This document shows, in pieces, positions 18,867 to 26,750 of a DNA stretch of 64,000 nucleotides; within the stretch, counting starts at the first letter, position 1; each line of letters begins with the position of its first letter. Made by a program: the position numbers and the translations under genes. This DNA comes from Hyphomicrobiales bacterium. Lineage in GTDB: Bacteria; Pseudomonadota; Alphaproteobacteria; Rhodospirillales; JACKKN01. The stretch spans positions 310,001-374,000 of the forward strand of contig JACKKN010000001.1 of NCBI GenBank assembly GCA_024236415.1, in the 5' to 3' direction. The notes under the pieces were generated by a model. That model saw only the letters and a list, made by a program, of their open reading frames with translations. It searched no databases and had not been told where the DNA came from.

Positions 18867-19703
18867 TCAATTCAGCTTGCCGCGCAGCTCCTGCAGCAGC
18901 ACCGTGGTGCGGTAGCGCGCCGAGTCCGCGGGACACAGGCGCAGGTAGTGTTCCAGCGCCGCGATGGCGTCGCGGGTGCGGTCCAGCCGCGCCTGCAGCA
19001 GGCCCAGCTCGCGCCAGAACACGGGCCGGTCGGGGCACAGGGTGACCATGGTATCCAGCACCCGGAGCGCGTCTTCCAGGCGGGCGCCGCGCAGGTAGCG
19101 CACCTTGACCCGGTTCTGGATCCGGGCCAGCAGGTCGCGGCCGTCCATCTCGCGGTAGTGGTCGGGGGTCATCTCGGCGTCCAGGCCCTGGGCCGCCTTC
19201 AGCAGCTCGCGCAGGTCGCTGGCGCCCAGGGGCCGGCCGCCGCCGAAGGGGTCCAGCAGCACCCGCCCGCCGCCGTGGTCCAGGCGCACCAGGGGCCGGG
19301 CCGGGAAGTCGATGGCCCGCGCCGGCCAGCCCAGGTCCGCCGCCACCTTCAGGTACAGCACCGCCAGCAGGGGCGCCGAGCCCATGCGCCCGTCGATCAG
19401 GTTGTACAGGTTCTCGGCCTCGGGCTCGTCACCGGTGTCGCTGCCGCCCAGGTAGCCGTAGCGGCGCACGATCACGTGGCGCAGGGCCTCGGCGCGCAGG
19501 TCCAGGTCGGCGCCGGCCGGGTCCAGCGCATAGTCGGCGACGGCGCCGGACAGGCGCTCCAGGTGGCGCAGGTAGCTGTCCATGGTCGCGCCCGGCCGCT
19601 CCATGGCGGCCAGGACCAGGGCCGTGGCGCCCACGTCCAGGTCGCCGTCGGGGCGCGCCGCCAGGGCGCGCAGTCGCGATTTCAGGGTCGCGACGGCGGT
19701 CAC
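18867..19703 (-). CDS. SirB1-like transglutaminase-fold / TPR protein
   Basis: The 278-residue protein has an N-terminal transglutaminase-like domain of the SirB1 family (with NLYNLIDGRMGSAPLLAVLYL and the RAIDFPARPLVRL and LLDPFGGGRPL segments) and a C-terminal TPR pair. In this segment the catalytic Cys expected of active transglutaminases is not evident (SAP in place of an SCG-type site), so it is probably a binding protein. It starts at a GTG that overlaps the stop of the BON gene in a GTGA tetrad, a sign of translational coupling. The molecular role of the family is not established. Confidence 0.8.
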   Translation of the reverse strand: MTAVATLKSRLRALAARPDGDLDVGATALVLAAMERPGATMDSYLRHLERLSGAVADYALDPAGADLDLRAEALRHVIVRRYGYLGGSDTGDEPEAENLYNLIDGRMGSAPLLAVLYLKVAADLGWPARAIDFPARPLVRLDHGGGRVLLDPFGGGRPLGASDLRELLKAAQGLDAEMTPDHYREMDGRDLLARIQNRVKVRYLRGARLEDALRVLDTMVTLCPDRPVFWRELGLLQARLDRTRDAIAALEHYLRLCPADSARYRTTVLLQELRGKLN

Positions 19704-20326
19704 GACGGCCGTGTCTTGACGCGCACGTGGTTGACGATCTTTTTCACGTAGTCGATCGTCCGCGCGTGCGCCAGAACCCGGTCCAATTCGGCCTGGTCCT
19801 GGGCGATGCCGATCAGGTAGATGACCTGGTTGACCGTCTCGATGGCGTAGTTGATGGCCAGCACGTCCTTGTCGAGCGTGATCTTGGTGGTCAGCTCGGT
19901 GGTGATCCAACTGTCGCGGGCGTAGTCGGCGACCCCGGTGTCGGTGATCTGGATCTCGTTCAGCACGTCCTTGACGCCCTCGGCCTTCCAGGCCAGTCGC
20001 ACGGCGTCGGACGCGAACTTCTCGTCGGTGACGGCACCGGTCAGCAGGGCCCGGCCCTCGTAGACCTCGACTCCCAGCTTGACCGGCATGGTGTGGTCGA
20101 AACGCCCCCACTTCTCGCGGATGGACAGGGCCACCCGCAGGTCCTTGGTGACGCCGGAGATGCCCCGTTCCTGGTAGGCGGCGACCCCGGTGGCGGCGGC
20201 GCCGCCCACCACCGCCCCGGCGCAGCCGCCCAGGCCGGCGGCGGCACCCGCCAGGACGGCGCCCGCCAGCGCCACGGCGGCCAGCCGCCGGGCACGCGGA
20301 AAAACGGATGTGGATTTGTCGATCAT
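19700..20326 (-). CDS. BON-domain lipoprotein (OsmY/DolP-like)
   Basis: The 208-residue protein begins with a basic region, a hydrophobic signal and a lipobox LGGC (Cys35), so it should be lipid-anchored. Two BON domains follow (about residues 60-125 and 135-205), including the YLIGIA segment typical of the second domain. BON lipoproteins such as DolP bind phospholipid and help keep the outer membrane intact. The protein stop overlaps the SirB1-like start by four bases. The 111 bases upstream (20327-20437) hold no gene. Membrane position and domains are clear; the stress role is by family analogy. Confidence 0.85.
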   Translation of the reverse strand: MIDKSTSVFPRARRLAAVALAGAVLAGAAAGLGGCAGAVVGGAAATGVAAYQERGISGVTKDLRVALSIREKWGRFDHTMPVKLGVEVYEGRALLTGAVTDEKFASDAVRLAWKAEGVKDVLNEIQITDTGVADYARDSWITTELTTKITLDKDVLAINYAIETVNQVIYLIGIAQDQAELDRVLAHARTIDYVKKIVNHVRVKTRPS

Positions 20327-20437
20327 GGCCGATGTCTTGCCCCCAGATGGCCTGTCCGGCGCGCGGCCGGCCCGCGAATCGGGGCCATTGTACGGCCACC
20401 GGCCGGCCGCCGAAAGGGCGGGGCGGCGACGGTGGGG

Positions 20438-20860
20438 CTAAAAATCCTCGCGCCAGGCGTCGCGGATGTGGCGCGGCCACAGGGCCAGCCCAAGGGGCCC
20501 GGCCGCCACCACCATGACGTCGAAGCGCAGGTCCAGCCCGGCCAGGGCCGGGCGTGCCGCCACCAGGGCCAGGGCGGCGCGGCGGATGCGCCGGCGCTGG
20601 CGCGGGCCCAGGGATTCGGCCGCCGCCTGGGGGTCCTGGCGGGCCTTGACCTCGACCACCGCCAGCACCCGGCCGCGGCGGGCGGCGATGTCGATCTCGC
20701 CGACCGGGCGGCGGAAGCGGCGCGCGACGATGGCGTAGCCGGCCAAGCGAAGGCGCAGGACGCACAACGTCTCGGCCCAGCGGCCATAGCGCCAGGCCCG
20801 GCGGCGGCTCTCCCGCCCCCTGGCCCGCCCCCTGGCCCGCCCCTTGGCCACGGGGCTCAC
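20438..20860 (-). CDS. yraN: YraN-family predicted endonuclease
   Basis: The 140-residue protein belongs to the YraN/UPF0102 group with a Holliday-junction-resolvase-like PD-(D/E)xK core: GEIDIAARRG then VVEVKAR supplies the Asp, Glu and Lys. A strongly basic N-terminal tail (about 25 residues, rich in Arg) precedes it. It starts at GTG 20860, overlapping the rsmI stop in a GTGA tetrad, so translation is likely coupled to rsmI. The rsmI-yraN pair is widely conserved. No biochemical role is settled. Confidence 0.88.
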   Translation of the reverse strand: MSPVAKGRARGRARGRESRRRAWRYGRWAETLCVLRLRLAGYAIVARRFRRPVGEIDIAARRGRVLAVVEVKARQDPQAAAESLGPRQRRRIRRAALALVAARPALAGLDLRFDVMVVAAGPLGLALWPRHIRDAWREDF

Positions 20861-21816
20861 CCCTTCAGGTCCAGGGCCCGGTTGTAGACGGCGCGCCGCG
20901 GCCGGCCGGTGGCCGCGGCGACGGCGTCGGCGGCGTCGCGCAGGGACTGGTCGGCGAGCGCCCGGGTCAGCAGGCGGTCCACCTCCTCGTCCGTGACCTC
21001 GGCCGCCACCGGCGGGCCCACCACCACGGTCACCTCGCCCCTGGGCGGGCCGGCGTCGGCGTAGTGGGCGGCCAGGGCGGCCAGGGAGCCGCGCCGCGTC
21101 TCCTCGAACAGCTTGGTCAGCTCGCGGCCCACCGCCGCCGGGCGGTCGCCCAGCACCTCGGCCATGTCGGCCAGGCTGGCGGCCAGGCGCTTGGCCGATT
21201 CCAGGAACACCAGGGTCGCCGGCACGGCCGCCACCTCGGCCAGGGCGCGGCGCCGCGCCGCCCCCTTGGCCGGCGGGAAGCCGGCGAACAGGAACCGGTC
21301 GCTGGGCAGGGCCGAGACCTGCAGCGCCGCCAGCACCGCCGAGGCCCCGGGCACGGGCACCACGGGGATGCCGTCGTCGACGCAGGCGCGCACCAGCTTG
21401 TGCCCCGGGTCCGACACCAGGGGGGTGCCGGCGTCGGATACCAGCGCCACGCTTTCGCCGCTTTTCAGGCGTCTGATCAGGGCCGGTCGCGCCTTGTCGG
21501 CGTTGTGCTCGTGGTACGGCGTCAGCGGCGTGGCGATGCCGTGGATGGCCAGCAGCCTGGCCGTGACCCGGGTGTCCTCGCAGGCGACCACGGCGGCGGC
21601 GGCCAGCACGTCCAGGGCCCGCAGGGTGATGTCGCGGGCGTTGCCGATGGGGGTCGCCACCAGGTACAGCCCCGGCGCCAGGGGCGCACCGCGGGCGTCG
21701 GGCGGCTGTTTACTCTCCCCGGGCGTGGCGCTAGGCTCGGACGGCGCCGAGTCGCCGCCCGCCCGTGCGTTCGGACCGCTGGATTTGGAACCGCGTGATG
21801 ACCGGATCGACCCCAT
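20857..21816 (-). CDS. rsmI: 16S rRNA 2'-O-methyltransferase RsmI
   Basis: RsmI methylates the ribose of C1402 in 16S rRNA using S-adenosylmethionine. The tetrapyrrole-methylase fold is evident: LYLVATPIGNARDITLRAL, ACEDTRVTARLL, SDAGTPLVSDPG and VPVPGASAV. The recognised domain starts near residue 47. The preceding residues are Ser/Pro/Gly-rich and contain no Met, Val or Leu, so the only normal start is ATG 21816, giving 319 residues and overlapping the 5' end of the divergent lipoprotein gene by 19 bases. A CTG start within the tail would give a more usual length; the start is therefore uncertain although the gene is not. Confidence 0.92.
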   Translation of the reverse strand: MGSIRSSRGSKSSGPNARAGGDSAPSEPSATPGESKQPPDARGAPLAPGLYLVATPIGNARDITLRALDVLAAAAVVACEDTRVTARLLAIHGIATPLTPYHEHNADKARPALIRRLKSGESVALVSDAGTPLVSDPGHKLVRACVDDGIPVVPVPGASAVLAALQVSALPSDRFLFAGFPPAKGAARRRALAEVAAVPATLVFLESAKRLAASLADMAEVLGDRPAAVGRELTKLFEETRRGSLAALAAHYADAGPPRGEVTVVVGPPVAAEVTDEEVDRLLTRALADQSLRDAADAVAAATGRPRRAVYNRALDLKG

Positions 21817-23264
21817 TGCCCCACCGTTTCTCCCTGGCCGCCGGCGTCCTCGCCGCCCTGCTGGCCGTGGCCGCCTGCCAGTCTTCCCAAAATGCGCGTC
21901 CGGCGCAAGGCGAGGACCCGCGCCCGGTGGCCGGCGGCGTGGCCGCCCCCGGCGCCTACGACCCGGACCGGCCCCTGGGCACCCTGGGTGCGCCGCCGCC
22001 GGGCACGGAACCGAACCGTCCCGGTGCGCCCCTGTTCGGCGGCACCCTGGCGCCGTCGGCGGAACCGGGCCTGGCCGCCCGCGGCACGGTCGAGACCGGC
22101 GGCGTGGTGCCACCGCCGCCGGCCGCCGGAGTCACCCGGGTGGCCATGCTGGTGCCCATGACCGGGCCGGTCGGACCCCTGGGAAAGGCCATGGCCAACG
22201 CCGCCCAGCTGGCCCTGTTCGACTTCGCCGGGCCGCAGTTCGAGATCACCTTCTATGACAGCCAGGGCACCGCCGACGGTGCCGCCCGCGCCGCGGCCGA
22301 GGCCGTGGCCGACGGCGCGTCCATGATCCTGGGCCCCCTGCTGGCCGATTCGGTGACCGCGGCGGCGCCCATCGCGCGCGCCGCCAACGTGCGCGTAGTG
22401 GCCTTCTCGTCGACCCGCCAGGTGGCCGGCGACGGGGTCTACACCCTGGGCTTCCTGCCCAGCGCCCAGGTGCGCCGGGTGGTCGACTACGCGCTGAACC
22501 GGGGCCTGCGCACCTTCGCCGCCCTGGCGCCGGACAACGATTACGGCCGCACCGTGGTGGCCGCCCTGCAGCAGGCCGCCGAGGCCGGCGGCGGCGCCCT
22601 GGGCCAGGTGCGGTACTACGACCCCACCACCGAGGAATTCGCCGAGCTGGTACGCGAACTGGCCGACTTCGACGCCCGCCAGGCGGAACTTGAGCGCCAG
22701 AAGGCGGCCCTGCGCGGGCGCAAGGACGAGGTTTCCAAGCGCGCCCTGGCCCGCCTGGCCAAGCTGCAGACCGTGGGCGACGTGTCCTTCGACGCCCTGA
22801 TGATCGCCGAGGGCGGCAAGCGGCTGCAGAACATCGCCGCCCACCTGCCCTACTACGACATCGATCCGGTCAAGGTCCGCATCCTGGGCACGGGCCTGTT
22901 CGACGAGCCCGGCATCGGCACCGAACCGGCCCTCGTGGGGGCCTGGTTCGCGGCGCCGCCGCCCGGCGCCCGGGCCGACTTCGTGACCGCCTACAAGCGC
23001 ACCTACGGCGACGCGCCGCCGCGGCTGGCGACCCTGGCCTACGACGCCGCCGCCCTGGCCGCGGTGCTGGCCCGCCAGGGGCCCGGCAGCCTGGCCAACG
23101 ACGCCATGCTGACCAGCCCCAGCGGCTTCCTGGGCCGCGACGGCATCTTCCGCTTCAGCCTGGAAGGCATCGCCGAGCGCGGCCTGGCGGTGATCGAGGT
23201 GCGCGAGCGCGAGCTGACGGTCATCGGCCCGGCCCCGGCGTCGTTCGAGGGCTTCATCAACTGA
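21798..23264 (+). CDS. LpoA/YraM-like lipoprotein, penicillin-binding-protein activator
   Basis: The 488-residue protein starts with a signal peptide and lipobox (AVAAC, Cys28), a Pro/Gly-rich linker to about residue 110, and a periplasmic-binding-protein fold with MLVPMTGPVGPLG and later FYDSQGT, FSSTRQ and GLRTFAALAPDNDYGR segments. LpoA-type proteins sit in the outer membrane and stimulate peptidoglycan synthases; leucine-binding-like lipoproteins of this kind are next to rsmI-yraN in many proteobacteria. I start at ATG 21798; the frame also has a GTG at 21765. The gene converges with the FNR gene. Confidence 0.85.
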   Translation: MTGSTPLPHRFSLAAGVLAALLAVAACQSSQNARPAQGEDPRPVAGGVAAPGAYDPDRPLGTLGAPPPGTEPNRPGAPLFGGTLAPSAEPGLAARGTVETGGVVPPPPAAGVTRVAMLVPMTGPVGPLGKAMANAAQLALFDFAGPQFEITFYDSQGTADGAARAAAEAVADGASMILGPLLADSVTAAAPIARAANVRVVAFSSTRQVAGDGVYTLGFLPSAQVRRVVDYALNRGLRTFAALAPDNDYGRTVVAALQQAAEAGGGALGQVRYYDPTTEEFAELVRELADFDARQAELERQKAALRGRKDEVSKRALARLAKLQTVGDVSFDALMIAEGGKRLQNIAAHLPYYDIDPVKVRILGTGLFDEPGIGTEPALVGAWFAAPPPGARADFVTAYKRTYGDAPPRLATLAYDAAALAAVLARQGPGSLANDAMLTSPSGFLGRDGIFRFSLEGIAERGLAVIEVRERELTVIGPAPASFEGFIN

Positions 23265-23274
23265 TACCGGCCCG

Positions 23275-23292
23275 CTGAGGGGCCTTCCTCAG
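23275..23292. terminator. Short hairpin between convergent genes
   Basis: CTGAGG and CCTCAG pair around GGCCTT in the 24-base gap between two convergent genes, reaching into the FNR stop codon. No T-run. It may limit read-through in both directions. Confidence 0.3.
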
Positions 23293-24323
23293 TGCCCCGG
23301 CACGCCCCTGGACGTGGAGTACTCGAAGTGCAGCTCCTCGTCGGGGTAGACCACCTTGCGCGCGGCGTGGGCGGCGGCGGCGGCCTCAGCGAAGCCGGTC
23401 AGGATCAGCTTCAGCTTGCCCGGGTAGGTGGCGATGTCGCCGATGGCGAACACGCCGGCCAGGTTGGTGGCGCAGGTGTCGGGGCTGACCTGGACGTGGT
23501 TGAAATCCAGGTTCAGGCCCCACTGGGCGATGGGCCCCAGGTTCTGGGCCAGACCGAAGAAGGGCAGGAAGAAGTCCGCCTCCAGGCGCCGTTCGTTGCC
23601 GTCCAGGTCCTTGGCGATCACCGCCGCCAGGCGGCCGTCAGCACCGTCCAGGGCCGCCGGCTGGAACGGGATCACCAGCTCGACGCGCCCGTCGGCGGCC
23701 AGGGCCTGCAGGCGCGACACGCTCTCGGGCGCGGCGCGGAACTTGGGCCGGCGGTGGATCACCGCCACGTGGGCCGCCAGCTCGGCCAGGGACAGGGCCC
23801 AGTCCACCGCCGAATCGCCGCCGCCGGCGATGACGATGCGCTTGCCGCGGAACTCCTCGCGCCGGGACACCAGGTAGCGTACGGCGCCGCTGGCCTCGAA
23901 ATCGGGCAGGCCGTCCATGGGCGGGCGGTTGGGACCGAAGGCGCCGACCCCGGCCGCCACCAGCACGGCGGCGGCGTCGATGTGCGTGCCGGCCGAGGTC
24001 TCCAACAGCCAGCGGCCGTCGCCGCCCCGGGTCAGGGACACCACCTGCTGGGCGAAGTGATAGGCCGGCTCGAACGGTGCCGCCTGCTCCTCCAGCCGGG
24101 CCACCAGGTCGCCGGCCATGATCTGGGGATAGCCGGGGATGTCGTAGATGGGCTTTTCCGGATAGAGGGCCGAGCACTGGCCGCCGGCCGCCTCCAGGGC
24201 GTCGACCACGTGGCAGCGCATGTTCAGCATGCCGCACTCGAACACGGCGAACAGGCCCACGGGGCCGGCGCCGATGATGGCGATATCGGTGCGGTGGCTG
24301 GTGCCCGGTCCAGCTTGCGTCAT
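23289..24323 (-). CDS. Ferredoxin-NADP+ reductase, thioredoxin-reductase-like type
   Basis: The 344-residue flavoprotein has an FAD motif (IIGAGPVGLF), an NADP motif (VIAGGGDSAVDWA) and a C-terminal FAD loop (GVFAIGDIATYPGKLKLI) of the bacterial thioredoxin-reductase-like FNR group. It lacks the CxxC redox pair of thioredoxin reductase, as expected for FNR, and moves electrons between NADPH and ferredoxin or flavodoxin. The GQCSALYPEKPIYDIPG segment is characteristic. I chose ATG 24323, preceded by GGGGG; ATG 24335 is a second option adding four residues. The gene is divergent from tsaE. Confidence 0.9.
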   Translation of the reverse strand: MTQAGPGTSHRTDIAIIGAGPVGLFAVFECGMLNMRCHVVDALEAAGGQCSALYPEKPIYDIPGYPQIMAGDLVARLEEQAAPFEPAYHFAQQVVSLTRGGDGRWLLETSAGTHIDAAAVLVAAGVGAFGPNRPPMDGLPDFEASGAVRYLVSRREEFRGKRIVIAGGGDSAVDWALSLAELAAHVAVIHRRPKFRAAPESVSRLQALAADGRVELVIPFQPAALDGADGRLAAVIAKDLDGNERRLEADFFLPFFGLAQNLGPIAQWGLNLDFNHVQVSPDTCATNLAGVFAIGDIATYPGKLKLILTGFAEAAAAAHAARKVVYPDEELHFEYSTSRGVPGH

Positions 24324-24488
24324 GGAAACCCCCATGGAATCTTGTGCGGCCGCGCGGTAATAAGAAGGGCAAGCTTGGCGCCCCGGGCGCGGGGCCCCTA
24401 ACATGGACAGGGACCACGCCATAATCAAGCTTTGCGCGCCGCCCGGGATGGGGTATGCGGGGCCGTTCGAAGGGTAATTTCCGCCGCC

Positions 24489-24962
24489 ATGGACTCCAGC
24501 GACCAGATCACCATCGACCTGCGCGACGAGGCGGCCACGGCGCGCCTGGCCCAGTCCCTGGCGCGGGTGGCGCGGGTGCGCGACGTGATCGCCCTGCGCG
24601 GCGACCTGGGGGCGGGCAAGACGGCCCTGGCCCGGGCCTTCATCCGCGCCCTGGGCGACCCCGACGAGGAGGTGCCCAGCCCCACCTTCACCCTGGTGCA
24701 GCACTACGACACCGACGCCGGCCCGGTGGTCCACTTCGACTTCTACCGCCTGAACACCGCCGAGGAAGCCTACGAGCTGGGCCTGGAGGACGCCTTCGCC
24801 GAGGGCATCTCGCTGATCGAGTGGCCCGAGCGGGTGCCCGGCCTGCTGCCGCGGGACCGCCTGGACGTGACCCTGGCGATCCGCGGCAAGCGGGCGCGGC
24901 GCGCCGTGCTGGCCGGCGGCAACAGCTGGATGGAACGGCTGCGGAGCGCCGGGCATGCCTGA
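24489..24962 (+). CDS. tsaE: tRNA threonylcarbamoyladenosine biosynthesis ATPase TsaE
   Basis: The 157-residue P-loop protein carries Walker A GDLGAGKT (residues 38-45), the PSPTFTLVQ segment and HFDFYRL, all typical of TsaE. TsaE drives ATP-dependent turnover of the TsaB-TsaD complex that makes t6A37 in tRNAs; tsaD lies at 52417-53487 in this window. The ATG at 24489 gives the family length; the longer frame from 24432 lacks support. Its end overlaps amgK by 8 bases, opening a chain of overlapping genes to addA. Confidence 0.95.
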   Translation: MDSSDQITIDLRDEAATARLAQSLARVARVRDVIALRGDLGAGKTALARAFIRALGDPDEEVPSPTFTLVQHYDTDAGPVVHFDFYRLNTAEEAYELGLEDAFAEGISLIEWPERVPGLLPRDRLDVTLAIRGKRARRAVLAGGNSWMERLRSAGHA

Positions 24963-25989
24963 GTCCGGCGGGCCTGCGCGGGACGACCTGATCCGCGCCT
25001 TCCTGGACGGCGCCGGCTGGGCCGCCGCCACGCGCGCGCCCCTGGCCGCCGACGCCTCGTTCCGCCGCTACGACCGGGTCACCGACGGCGACCGCCGCGC
25101 CGTGCTGATGGACGCGCCGCCGGACAAGGAGGACGTGCGGCCCTACGCCCTGGTCGCCCGCCACCTGAACGCGCTGGGCATCAGCGCCCCGCGCATCCTG
25201 GCCGAGGATATCGGCAACGGCCTGCTGCTGCTGGAGGATTTCGGGGATTCGACCTACACCCGCCTGCTGGCCGGCGGCGCCGACGAAACGGCGCTCTACG
25301 CCCTGGCCGTGGACGTGCTGGTGGCCCTGCACCGCCGGCCCGAGGCCGAGGCCCTGCCCGCCGGCCTGCCCGCCTACGACACCGAACGGCTGATCGACGA
25401 GGCCTGCCTGCTGACCGACTGGTACATGCCGGCGGTCCTGGGCGCGCCCACCCCGGCGCCGGTGCGCGCCGCCTATGTGGCCATCTGGCGCCGCGCCCTG
25501 CCGGTGGCCGGCGCCGGGCCGCGCACCCTGGTCCTGCGCGACTACCACGTGGACAACCTGATGCTGCTGGACGGGCGCCAGGGCATCGCCGCCTGCGGCC
25601 AGCTCGACTTCCAGGACGCCGTGGCCGGGCACCCGGCCTACGACCTCATGTCGCTGCTGGAGGACGCGCGGCGCGACATCGACCCGGCCCTGGCCGCGGC
25701 CATGCGGGCGCGCTACCTGGACGCCTTCCCGGACCTGGACCGGGCCGCCTTCGACGCCGCCTACGCGGTGCTGGGGGCGACCCGCCACGCCAAGGTGATC
25801 GGCATCTTCACCCGCCTGTGCCTGCGCGACGGCAAGCCCGACTACCTGGTCCACATCCCGCGCGTCTGGCGCCTGCTGGAAGGCGCCGTGCGCCACCCGC
25901 TGCTGGCGCCCCTGGCCCGCTGGCTGGCCATCCACGTTGCAACCGACAGGAGGGAGATCCCGCCATGCCCGGCCGCCGCGCCGCAGTAG
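24955..25989 (+). CDS. amgK: N-acetylmuramate/N-acetylglucosamine kinase AmgK
   Basis: This 344-residue aminoglycoside-phosphotransferase-fold kinase has the catalytic loop LVLRDYHVDNLML and the Mg-binding LDFQDAV segment. In Pseudomonas the AmgK-MurU pair phosphorylates MurNAc at C1 and couples it to UDP, recycling peptidoglycan sugar directly to UDP-MurNAc and bypassing fosfomycin-sensitive MurA. The pairing with murU immediately downstream (25-base overlap) supports this over antibiotic resistance. It overlaps tsaE by 8 bases. Older databases often label it simply a phosphotransferase. Confidence 0.9.
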   Translation: MPESGGPARDDLIRAFLDGAGWAAATRAPLAADASFRRYDRVTDGDRRAVLMDAPPDKEDVRPYALVARHLNALGISAPRILAEDIGNGLLLLEDFGDSTYTRLLAGGADETALYALAVDVLVALHRRPEAEALPAGLPAYDTERLIDEACLLTDWYMPAVLGAPTPAPVRAAYVAIWRRALPVAGAGPRTLVLRDYHVDNLMLLDGRQGIAACGQLDFQDAVAGHPAYDLMSLLEDARRDIDPALAAAMRARYLDAFPDLDRAAFDAAYAVLGATRHAKVIGIFTRLCLRDGKPDYLVHIPRVWRLLEGAVRHPLLAPLARWLAIHVATDRREIPPCPAAAPQ

Positions 25990-26750
25990 AGGTCACCAAC
26001 CGCGCGGCGCCGCCCGCGGGGCTGCCGCGCCACGCCATGGTCATGGCCGCCGGATTCGGCCGGCGCATGCGCCCCATCACCAACACCCTGCCCAAGCCCC
26101 TGATCGAGGTGGCCGGGCGGTCGCTGCTGGACCGGGCCATCGACCGCCTGGCCGACGCCGGGGTCGAGAACGTGGTGGTCAACACCCACCACCTGGGCCA
26201 CCTGATCGAACAGCACGTGCGCCACCGCAAGGACCCCAAGATCAGGGTCTCGCCCGAGCCGAACCAGATCCTGGACACCGGCGGCGGCGTGGCCAACGCC
26301 CTGCCCATGCTGGGCGACGGCCCGTTCTTCGTGGTCAACGGCGACAGCATGTGGCTGGACGGGTACGAGCCGGCCCTGTGGCGCATGTGGCGGCAGTGGG
26401 ACGACGCGAACATGGACGCCCTGTTGCTGGCCAACTCCACGGTCACCGCCTTCGGCTACACGGGGCGCGGCGATTTCCTGATGGACCCCCTGGGCCGGGT
26501 GTCGCGGCGCCACGAGTGCGAGGACTCGCCGTACCTGTTCACCGGCATCCAGATCCTGCACCCGCGCCTGTTCGAGGGCTGCCCCGACGGCGCCTTCTCC
26601 CTGAACGTCCTCTACAACAAGGCCGGCGAAGCCGGCCGCCTGTTCGGCCTGGTGCACGACGGCGAATGGTTCCACGTGGGCACGCCCGACGGACTGGCCG
26701 AGGCCGAGAGCTACCTGACCGAACGCTGGCCGGAATCGCGCCGGCGATGA
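25965..26750 (+). CDS. murU: N-acetylmuramate alpha-1-phosphate uridylyltransferase MurU
   Basis: The 261-residue nucleotidyltransferase has the sugar-nucleotide signature AAGFGRRMRPIT and PKPLIEVAGRSLLDRAI, VVNTHHLGHLIE, and the metal Asp in VVNGDSMW. It uses UTP to turn MurNAc-1-phosphate into UDP-MurNAc in the AmgK-MurU recycling path. AGGAGGGAG lies 9 bases before ATG 25965, so the open frame from 25818 is not used. It overlaps amgK by 25 bases and addB by four (ATGA). A sugar other than MurNAc is possible in principle but unlikely with amgK adjacent. Confidence 0.9.
   Translation: MPGRRAAVEVTNRAAPPAGLPRHAMVMAAGFGRRMRPITNTLPKPLIEVAGRSLLDRAIDRLADAGVENVVVNTHHLGHLIEQHVRHRKDPKIRVSPEPNQILDTGGGVANALPMLGDGPFFVVNGDSMWLDGYEPALWRMWRQWDDANMDALLLANSTVTAFGYTGRGDFLMDPLGRVSRRHECEDSPYLFTGIQILHPRLFEGCPDGAFSLNVLYNKAGEAGRLFGLVHDGEWFHVGTPDGLAEAESYLTERWPESRRR

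Noticed and set aside
24955..25989. Aminoglycoside resistance kinase
   Set aside because: The fold is shared, but the adjacent murU and overall sequence fit AmgK of cell-wall recycling.
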